Source: Zygnema cylindricum (lineage: Eukaryota > Streptophyta > Zygnematophyceae > Zygnematales > Zygnemataceae). From it: a DNA stretch of 62,000 nucleotides. Below the pieces are notes generated by a model, which saw nothing but the letters and a program-made list of their open reading frames with translations, did no database searches and was not told the DNA's origin. Where the stretch lies: positions 1-62,000 of the forward strand of contig JBBHKE010002720.1 in assembly GCA_037447655.1 (NCBI GenBank). The letters run 5' to 3'. Shown here piece by piece: positions 54,385 to 62,000 of the stretch; position 1 is the first letter of the stretch, and every line of letters begins with the position of its first letter. The position numbers and the translations under genes were made by a program.

Positions 54385-54800
54385 GACAAATGTTTTGGCT
54401 TAAAGATAGGTCGATCGTCTTTAAGGTCGATTGCCATTTTGTAACTAGAATGACGTCCAAGGTCATTCATAGAGGTAGCAAACGCATCTATATGATGGGT
54501 GACTGTATCACTTAATAGTGCATGTTCTACCTTTATGAGATTGGAACTAAACTTCCATTTGGGCATCTCAAAACTCTTGATAGTGAAAGCTTCCATGGCT
54601 TGAGCAAATGGGATTTGCTCAACGACGATGAGAGAGTGGCCTAACTCGTATTTTATCGGGGTCTGCTGCATGCACTTCACCCAGTGGTGCCAGCTGTGAG
54701 TGAGCTAAACGACCGTCCAATTTGGGATCGGCGAGGCTAAAGGGTTGGACTGAACAACGGTATAGGCTGGAATCTCCCATGACATGTGACTAGGGTTTAA
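54385..54800 (-). pseudogene. RT 5' fragment of a related GD-family element
   Basis: PSHMSWEIPAYTVV, SWHHWVKCMQQTPIKYELGH and FAQAMEAF...SMNDLGRHSSYKMAIDL align with the GD2 pol frame (48203-47800). It ends at FKPKH where the LTR begins. This copy has an uninterrupted reading at the site where GD2 has a stop. Confidence 0.8.
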
Positions 54801-54994
54801 AAATCTTAGATTGTAATATCCGGCGGAGACGGAGTTCGAGATGGAAAGAGAAAAAACTAAACTGGATTACCTCGAAGGCCTAGGGAAGCATGGGAAAGAC
54901 TATGCAATGATTATGGTGTGTGATCCCCCCCCCCAGCTGATTGCAGCGGATGATTCTATGTGTAGCGACTAGTTGCCAGACCCAGACCTAATAC

Positions 54995-55885
54995 TGAAAT
55001 TCTGTGGTCTCCATTGACCCACAGAATGAGCAGCCTATGTAAAGCCTCTAGGATAATATTTGCCCCTTCTACTTTCCCGCTGAATAAGTGCCGCCCAGGC
55101 ACACAAATATTTTGACCACTCTCACCCTTGTGAGGAGAAGACTCCCTTGAGTCAAACGCAAAAAAAGAATCACTGAATTTTCTCCCCTGAGCAGTAAGTT
55201 ATGGCTGGTCAAAGATGACCTTTAGAGTTACAAGCTCACTTAGAGAGAGAGGTAACTAAATATTACTAAGTCTCGGTCTACCTACTCACGACTACCTACT
55301 ACTAAACCCTAGTCCAATAGGAACACTATATAGTACAAGTAGGTACAATGGGCGATGTACTTATTGTACGACCATTGTACGACAAGGTCTACAAGGTGAC
55401 ACTTGTCAAATCGGAAGCCATGGTTCCTCCTCCCATCTTCTCCGGTATCATATAATGTGGCGCCACGTGGTACCGCGTGACACTATCTCCGTATGCCGCC
55501 AAAATCTCACTTCGCGTGGTGGCTATAATGCCGGCCGTCCGATCAAAACATGTTTTACACGGTTCAGATTCACGTACATGCAGGAATTGCTCCTTTTGGT
55601 TAGTCTGCTGTTAATTAGCTGTTGCGTTAATGTTTATATATTTATGAAACCTGTCACGTGTATCGTTTCGTAACGCCTTAATGGTTAAGGCGTTAGGCTA
55701 TAGAGAATCTCGAGGTCGCAGTTTCAAATATAAACTTAGGCTTCATTTTAGTAAACTACATTTTACTGCAAAAACTGCCACTTTCTAAATGTGGCGGCAG
55801 CCATGGCGCGCCTTTGATCCTCACTCTCTTTCTTTAAATCAAAACTAAAATAGGGAAGTGAATTATAAATTACCTCTTTTCAACA
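54995..55885 (-). mobile_element. Copia-family 3' LTR (minus)
   Basis: Starts TGTTGAAAAGAGG (55885), ends AGAATTTCA (54995). Contains GCCATGGCTGCC near 55800, a tRNA-Ser/Leu-like antisense segment (55668-55740), and leader hairpins GACTC/GAGTC (55140-55153) and CTCAC/GTGAG (55121-55134). Adjoins a copia RNase H upstream. Confidence 0.8.
55668..55740 (+). other. tRNA-like segment in the copia LTR (antisense to the element)
   Basis: CCTTAATGGTTAAGGCGTTA resembles the D-arm/A box of tRNA-Ser or tRNA-Leu, and AGTTTCAAATA resembles a B box at tRNA-like distance. Acceptor stems do not pair, so it is not a functional tRNA gene. Confidence 0.5.
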
Positions 55886-55898
55886 CTCCTCTTAATTC

Positions 55899-56148
55899 TT
55901 AGTCACTTTTCAATTTTAATCCACAGGTTTCTCTGCAATAAATCAACTTAGGGGAAGGCACTGCTTTTGTCATCATGTCTGCAATCATTTCTCTATCAGT
56001 TTTATGAACCAGTTTAATAATTTTATTTTCAACCTTCTCTCTGACAAAGCTTAGTCTAATATCCATATGCTTAGCTTTGAAGTGATGTTTCGGATTAGCT
56101 GCAATCGAGATAGCAGCTTGATTATCACAAAAAACATTTTGAGTTCCA
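55899..56148 (-). pseudogene. Copia RNase H C-terminus (minus)
   Basis: Open frame: NVFCDNQAAISIAANPKHH, KAKHMDIRLSFVREKVE, MIADMMTKAVPSPKLIYC, then a stop at 55899. It closely matches the end of the outer copia pol (30.8-31.07 kb). The 5' continuation is lost in an assembly gap. Confidence 0.85.
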
Positions 56149-56158
56149 NNNNNNNNNN
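56149..56158. other. Assembly gap (10 N)
   Basis: Ten undetermined bases inside the copia remnant. Confidence 1.
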
Positions 56159-56384
56159 TGTAGAATTCAAATTTCTAACAGTACGGCATTCTGCAGCCGC
56201 CCATAGAAATGAATCAGTATATGATTGACTACCAATCCACTGCACTGTTCAAGTATAAACTATCATGTTGACCTCCATGCCTGCCCTGTTTCTGGCCTAA
56301 CAAGGGTGCATGCCGTTTCACCCTTGCGCTACACTTTAGTCGCACCTTGACCTGGTGCCATGCTGTAGCCTACAATCCTTAAGT

Positions 56385-56741
56385 TTGCCGAGGTTTGGAC
56401 TGTCTACGGACCGCCTCGGAATGCCTTACATCTACACCTCGAGGATGAAAACCCTCCCTAAGCTAAGTAAAAATAATGCATGAACCTTCGAGGGTTCACG
56501 ACTTCAGGCATCTGTCAGGTTTGGAGCCGTTTGAATTCCTAACATCCGATGTCGTACCGTGGTCCAGTTCCACGCTGATTTCACATCGCGTTCCCACTTT
56601 GCCGTACGTGGGAACAATCCGGTCTTTGTCCCGTCCGTACCTCCAGTTGTACTATCAAATATGAACTTGTCACGTCACCTAACCATCAGTTAGTATATGA
56701 CTAAGTAAAGATACCCGCCGACGTCTTACGGCATGACAATC
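56385..56741 (-). mobile_element. Partial GD-family LTR (minus)
   Basis: Begins TGTCATGCCGTAAGACG at 56741 (minus) and follows the U3 half of 54384-53557 to about the ACACCTCGAGG block. The remainder is missing. Confidence 0.75.
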
Positions 56742-57011
56742 TTTAAACTTAAGATGTACTACAACTTGTCTGCTCTTTTCAACCCACTGCGACATCATTC
56801 CAGCTCATTCTCAAACTTTACCAAAATCTAGCGAGTCCATCTTATTTAAAGGAAAGGTCGAACAACAAATAAGGTAATGCTTTCAAACGTGCTATAAAAT
56901 TTTAAAGCATTTTTCCAAAACGCCAAAGAAAAAAATGCCCGTTTGCAGGTTTACAGACTTTTTTCTTTGGCACTGGATGTCATTTCGCAAAAACGAAATC
57001 CTGAAAGGCGC

Positions 57012-57036
57012 CTCTCTCCCTCTCCCTCTCCCTCTC
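57012..57036. repeat. (CTCTCC)n microsatellite
   Basis: Four CTCTCC-type units adjoining the left end of a family T MITE. Confidence 0.85.
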
Positions 57037-57042
57037 ACACTG

Positions 57043-57627
57043 CACCGCCAATCGTTATTAGCGTTTAGAAATTGTTAGTGTTCAAAATTTATTAGCGTTA
57101 TCAACGCTATTTTGTGTTTTTCAAGATTTCGAAAAAAAAAAGTTCACTCTAATTGATCCATAACGCTGATTTGGGTACAACGTATTTGCCATCAAGATCT
57201 TCACGGTAAAATAGGTAAAAGTACAAAATCTGACAAATCGTACACCGTCGCGTCTTTTTACTCTTATTTATTCATAACTCTTATTTGGGTTTTCTGCGGT
57301 ATATTTAATGCACGATCAATATCTTTACACTAAAATAGGTGCAATCTCATTTTGCCTTTTATTCTGAGCGTGGTTTTACGTGCGATCGCGATTATTTCAA
57401 TCCATGTTTTGTACTTTTTTACTTAACAAAATACCATTTTGTACGGCTTGACACGTACGTACACCACACTCTTCAAGAAGATCATAAATTAACATTATTA
57501 ACGCTAATTCACCAAAACGTTAATTAATGAAAAAAAAAATTAGTGTTGTTAATTATATATCAGGTTTTGGGGTCAAAATTTGGGGGTGTCGATATAGCAT
57601 TCATAACGCTTATAACGATTGGAGGTG
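57043..57627. mobile_element. MITE family T, composite or long form
   Basis: Left end CACCGCCAATCGTTATTAGCG, right end inverted CACCTCCAATCGTTATAAGCG, TA at the right (TG at the left). 585 bp with internal AACGCTAATTC-like copies, perhaps two elements merged. Confidence 0.6.
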
Positions 57628-57829
57628 TACCGTTCAACTTCTAACCTGCCCTTCTGAATGAAAGACGGCGATAATGGTATGAAATGATAGAGTTATATTT
57701 ATTTTTTCTATTTTTAGACGTAGTTTGATGGCAGGGAGAGTGAGAAAAAAAGAAAAACAAAATCGGAAAACCATGGCGAAAAGTTGTGGGATTAATGACG
57801 TCGACGCTGTCACGAGCGGCTTGACGGCA

Positions 57830-58088
57830 AAATGTCACAACACCCTTGACATCTACAATGTCACAAGGAGCTAGACGTCTACAACCGTTACTATTTTTGT
57901 AAACGTCACCAATTGTCGCTAGTTTTGTAGTCGTCTACCACTGTCACAAATTGTACCCACGTCTACAACCGTCATAGTTTAAATAACGATTTCATTTTCG
58001 AACATAGGGACACTCTGAAGTATTACAAAGAATCTTCTCTAAAAAACAAAGTAACAAGTTACAGTTTCCGTTACATGGGAACATACCC
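57830..58088 (-). mobile_element. Truncated family C MITE (minus)
   Basis: Right end GGGTATGTTCCCATGTAAC on the minus strand, followed inward by AGTGTCCCTATG, the shared family C block, and TAGACG-rich interior. TTAA flank at 58089. Left end not located. Confidence 0.5.
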
Positions 58089-58549
58089 TTAACAATTTAA
58101 ATTTTCCATTCAGGTTCATATACTGTAGAGTTTAAGTAGCGTCAATTACACCAGTTTGGGTTGTTAGTAAACGGTGTAATACACAAAATGTGCCATTTTT
58201 TACTAAAAGTGCTTGCTACTTTGTACAAACGTACATAAACAGTGTTAAATAAGGGCGTAAAGACGAGAAAGTTTGGTGGCGTTGACATGGGAAAGCGCAC
58301 TCAGATTTGACTCCCAAAAATTAAGACGGGGAAAAAACACGTGAAACTGTTCTCACGTGTTTAGACGTCAGCTATGTGAACATATGCTATGGTCGCTATA
58401 GTCAGACAGATTTTTCCGACACTTTGTTTGACGTCTAACCAGTTCACATTTGCTTTGCGTTTTTGTTTGGGTTTGCCTCACCCTCCGCTTCTTGGGCTCA
58501 CCCATTATGCTTGCTAGGAGTCTCTTCACTTAGAAGGGACTCATCTACG

Positions 58550-59160
58550 TAGTTGCTCATGCGAAGGTGGACGTACTGTTGCGCATGATTTGGCTCACGA
58601 TGCAATTGTTGCGATTGGCACCGAAGCAGGCTACAAGGTGAAACTAGAGGTTTCTCATATAACTCCCTCCTCAGTCCCAGTTCTGTTGGTCTTTGAAGTC
58701 CTCATGTGGACTTGGTTTTCCTCCATGGGGCTGGGAGGATTTGGGTGGTGTGGTCCTCACAGATCCGACTTGGACTGACGCTTCTTCGTGTGGCATTACA
58801 CACGGGCATGGCGGCTCGAGATGCAGAGAATTCGAAGGAAAGGGATTGCGCTCAATAATACTCAATGAACCAGATTGTGCCATTTGTCGTGTAAATATCC
58901 AGTTCTTTGGACATGTCTTTTGATTATTTTCTTCGCAACTGTGCCAAGAAGCAGTTGAAACTAGGAGTCTTCTTGTTGCTTTTTACCGTCAACGTGTGTT
59001 GATGGCTCTTCAACGAACGCAAGGTGCGACCCTTTTTCGGCAAAGCACGGTGGCGGATGGCAGGCGAGGCCACCCAAATCTTCCACCAAGGGATCCAATC
59101 CACATCCACGATTTTCGAAATGGGTCTTTAATTTGTCAAAGTTGTGGGGCATCATCTACC
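58550..59160 (+). pseudogene. Degenerate module resembling a retroelement-linked C-terminal domain
   Basis: Three frame pieces in order: AHDAIVAIGTEAGYKVKLEV, then LGGVVLTDPTW and ITHGHGGSRCREFEGKG, then QRVLMALQRTQGATLFRQ. They recall the 'hd.v...l...aG..v..E / vDv.vtDP / A...R...K / ls..LQRaqa' module found next to reverse transcriptases in many plant and algal repeat proteins. Frameshifts and a stop separate them. Assignment is from memory of the pattern and is weak. Confidence 0.3.
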
Positions 59161-59199
59161 GTAGGTTTTCCCCTTGTGTATAGTCATCCTTGGTAGATT

Positions 59200-60680
59200 T
59201 TCTTAATTTTGGCAGTTAGATTTGGCTTATTTGCGTGTTTTATTTGTCTTAGTCTCCTTATAATTTTGTAGTCTTCAAGCTTTTTCTTTTCTTTTTGAAA
59301 CTCCTTTGTACCTTGATGGTTTTTCCGTCGCACTTTTTGAAATAAATATTCTTCTATAGGGGCTACAACATGGGAATGTCTATCCAAATTAGTTTAGATG
59401 TATAACTTAACATTAATATTTGGTTGGCATTAGGACCTTGAACCCAGAATAGAGTTAACAAGGCTATTTGTTCCTTTACACTAATAGCCATTCACGCCGC
59501 ACTGTAATGTAATGAATTGTCTTGAGGACAATTTCTCGATACGTGGTAAATCAAAAATTACCACTACAGAAGTGTCACTGAATAGGTGTAGTGCGCTACG
59601 TCTCATAAGGGAATAACCATATTGTACCCTTTGTGTGCATTATACTACGTCGAACATGCGCAACTTCAGAACTGTGGGTATGATGCGATTCAGTTTTTGC
59701 ATAGTGGTTTTGTCGTTTTTATCAATGCAATATACAGATGAGTTTCAACCCGCAATTCGAGTAAGTAACACAAACTTGGTCGCAACTTTCTTTGGCTGAA
59801 AACCATAAAATGGTGTTTAATATAGTACTTAAAGGCACTGACTACAATTTGATATGTCTTCTTGCACTATATCAGCATTATTAATTATAATTTCATATGA
59901 CCACTAATAACTTTCTAATATTGATAACCATGGGCGTTGTACCAGCGATCCGTGGGTCACCACTAGTGTTAACAGTAGTGATATGTGATGCAGTTTACTG
60001 CCAAGCTTTCACCTCAAGGTTGGTTCTATTCGCGCGTATTAACCAGTAACAGTTCCATTTGGAATAATTGTAACAAAGAGTAGATCTTCCGTTGTAACAT
60101 TTTTCATCAAATACAGCGTAATATCATGTCTCTGCTGACGTATTCACACCCGAGCAATCGAAATCATGCAATGTGACAACACATTGAAATGTTACGACCT
60201 CCATTTCTTGACATGTAGATCCTCACCTCTTAAACAAAGATGTTAAAACTAATAGAGATGGTCAATGCAGCAGGAGTCAAAAACTTGTTTTACCACATTT
60301 GAAAAAGACTGCGAAGATTTAACAATCAAAGAGACGTGCTTTTCTTTTCTTTTGGAATCACAAGAAATTTGAGGTACTACTGATGAACTAAACCCACCAC
60401 CTTACAAAAATTACCAAACATCGTCTACTTATTTCAAACGAGCTTGTTAAAAGCGGGCGACCTCAAAAAGTACCATTGGATTCCCATTCCACAATTTCTT
60501 CATATTTACAAAAAAAAACCTCAAGTTTCCCATGTTCTGCGTATCATAACTTCACACAACTTTACATACTCCATGACAGTACATTGACTGCTGTAGCTGT
60601 TGCCGCATTAGTTTTCCTTCCATGTTCAGTATCTCCACCATGTCATTACCTGAGAAAATAGTTTCGCGACCAATACATAC
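59200..60680. other. Intergenic stretch without recognised features
   Basis: A+T-rich, no supported coding frame. A single family T-like end (CTAATAGCCATTCACGCCGC) is present near 59480-59503. Confidence 0.5.
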
Positions 60681-60689
60681 ATCTGCTTT

Positions 60690-60760
60690 CACATACAACT
60701 GATTTCATATACAGCTGCTTTCACATGTAATTGCTTTCACATATAACTGCTTTCACATTT
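60690..60760. repeat. Short tandem repeat (CTGCTTTCACATATAA-like, 4-5 units)
   Basis: Units of 16-19 bp containing TTTCACATRYAAYTG are repeated with small differences. Confidence 0.8.
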
Positions 60761-60848
60761 TTCCCGGGGACGCCTGGGCAGCGAGATACATAGAACACCA
60801 TCCCTGCAAGATCAAACAAAGTCCCAACATATATAAGAATGCAACTAA

Positions 60849-60988
60849 GGCTGAAGTTCCATTGTGACATAATGTTTCATGTTACGATGCCGGGACAAAA
60901 AAGTTAGGACATACAACATATGGCATACAACATACGACAGACATAGGGCAACCTAACATAAAGTATTAAGTTACAATGGAACCTCGCC
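60849..60988. mobile_element. Short MITE, GTTCCATTGT TIR
   Basis: Ends GGCTGAAGTTCCATTGTGAC and, inverted, GGCGAGGTTCCATTGTAAC, flanked by TAA and TTA. 140 bp, related in its ends to family H. It lies downstream of the HSP20-like gene's stop codon. Confidence 0.65.
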
Positions 60989-61205
60989 TTAAAAACGGCT
61001 TTAGCCGAGAGCAGTAGGCAAAAACCTCAGAGCCAGTGGGTTGCAACAAACTAACATAAAACGCACTAACATAGGCATACTGACAAAGGCATGATAACCA
61101 TCTGCCTCGTCACAAGCACTAAGTTCTTAGGAAACAATAGAGACGCAGTAAGATGAAACAAGAAACATCTCATCAAGCTAGTTATACGAGCCTCATTAGG
61201 TAAGA

Positions 61206-61374
61206 TTAAACAGGTAGAACGAACCGCATGTGAGCTTTTGCCTTCCTTCCACTTGCCCAAGCATCCTCAGGCAATTCCCAAATGGCACGATTTAGTCCCG
61301 TGCCTCTCTCTCGTCGCAAATAAATGCCTTCTTCGCTACCACTTTTGTTAACTCTCTCCCCGGTCACCACAAGC
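61206..61374 (-). CDS. HSP20/alpha-crystallin-like protein, last exon
   Basis: After acceptor TCCAG|G the exon encodes LVVTGERV, an acidic loop, YLRRERGTGLNRAIWELPEDAW and ends AHMRFVLPV-stop. This follows the alpha-crystallin pattern 'L.isGeR...........rrEr..g.f.r.~~LP......i.A....GvL.v.~P'. The usual I-x-I tail after the domain is absent, so the protein ends with the domain. Small heat-shock proteins bind unfolding proteins as oligomers. It joins in phase to 61873-62000 (AG|G gives Arg: DGR-R-LVVTGER). Confidence 0.85.
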
Positions 61375-61872
61375 CTGGACGCCCAAATTCCAAACCGAAA
61401 ATGAGAAACAGCCTTCTGTCGAACAGCCCCATAAAATAAACCTTTCAAAAATGTACTCTGCAAAAGAGAAAAAGATAATCTCCAAGATAAAAGTACTAAT
61501 TGCCGGTACAAACTGCTATGGATAAACGGACGAGCCACTATCAATCCACATCCCAGAGTCTACATCAAAAGCTATCAAATAAAAATTTTAATAGATGAAA
61601 CCGCTATCAAATTTGAGCAGTAACAAAACTAGCCTACCTTCTGCCATTAAATCCTACTCGCAAAGGATAAAAACTTCATCGTCCGTCGCGATTTTAGTTA
61701 GTAATTGTTAGAGTTAACACTTTATTAACTAGAATAAATTATGTGCTGCAGCGAGGCTCATGTGGGGCACTTAACTCAATAGTGTTATTAATACTAGTAT
61801 AAATTCTAAGTCAAAAGACATCCACACCAATTACAGCGATTAACTCTAATGGCCATGGGCAGTGTGGTTTAC
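61375..61872 (-). other. Intron of the HSP20-like gene (498 nt)
   Basis: Donor AG|GTAAAC (61872) and acceptor CCAG|G (61375). It contains a second copy of the exon's 3' edge at 61634-61661 and, between, a TA-MITE-like segment with poorly conserved ends. Confidence 0.75.
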
Positions 61873-62000
61873 CTTCTGCCATCAATTTCTACTCGAACAC
61901 TCTTGGGGCTGACACCCGGCAAATCTGCGGTCACATAGTATAGTGTGGTGGACTCTACCACATCCATTCGTGGCACCAAAACAGTCTCTGAATCACCCTC
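61873..62000 (-). CDS. HSP20/alpha-crystallin-like protein, internal exon (runs off the window)
   Basis: 128 nt in frame: VLVPRMDVVESTTLYYVTADLPGVSPKSVRVEIDGR. The run MDVVE...YYVTADLPGV..K.VRVE is the N-terminal half of the alpha-crystallin domain (family pattern 'vDi.Etdd.yvv.aDLPGv.kedi.Ve..g'). Upstream exon(s) lie beyond 62000. Confidence 0.85.

Noticed and set aside
61676-61868. Bona fide family T MITE in the HSP20 intron
   Set aside because: Ends are only loosely similar to CACCG..TTATTAGCG and no clean TA duplication could be placed.
1-62000. CRISPR arrays, bacterial operons or riboswitches
   Set aside because: Sequence is eukaryotic with introns and LTR elements; the tandem repeats seen lack regular spacer structure.

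Overview
This is a stretch of plant-lineage (streptophyte) nuclear DNA made almost entirely of nested transposable elements, with two host-gene remnants near its ends. Spliced exons, Ty1/copia and Ty3/gypsy elements, a tRNA-Met-type primer site and TTTAGGG-like repeats point to the green lineage. Gypsy elements that carry a cytosine DNA methyltransferase (DNMT) have been reported from charophyte algae, so a charophyte such as Chara is my best guess. That identity is inference, not proof. Two runs of ten Ns mark assembly gaps.

Layout. 1-2.1 kb: a partial copia LTR and a degenerate copia gag with its own LTR end (minus). 2.2-10.2 kb: a minus-strand host gene fragment in which a three-exon PPC-like secreted domain occurs twice, plus a proline-rich linker exon. 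10.24-33.3 kb: one copia element (+) split by a 19.2 kb insertion with GGAAT target duplications. That insertion is a non-autonomous LTR element (minus) with little coding capacity. Its left LTR holds four DNA transposons and its internal region a fifth. Its right LTR holds an 11.1 kb gypsy element (17907-28986, called GD1), which itself contains a solo copia LTR. 33.3-46 kb: partial LTRs, several MITE families, microsatellites and telomere-like repeats. 46-54.8 kb: a second gypsy element (minus, GD2). 55-56.7 kb: a copia 3' end (minus) and a partial gypsy LTR. 57-62 kb: MITEs, a degenerate retroelement module, and the 3' end of an HSP20-like gene (minus).

The most notable system is the DNMT-carrying gypsy family. 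GD1 reads gag (zinc knuckle) - protease - DNMT - integrase - PHD finger; GD2 reads gag - protease - DNMT - reverse transcriptase. Together they suggest an ancestral order of gag-PR-DNMT-RT-RH-IN-PHD. GD1 also has a perfect 20-base self-complementarity between its predicted transcript start and the site just after its LTR, as in Tf1/sushi self-priming elements, and its LTR segments are circularly permuted. GD1 also encodes a PHD finger. The proteins could let an element mark DNA (DNMT) and read chromatin (PHD), but both copies here are broken.

A second theme is RNA structure. The copia LTR family carries up to three consecutive hairpins downstream of its TATA box, with base-pair changes that preserve pairing in seven copies.
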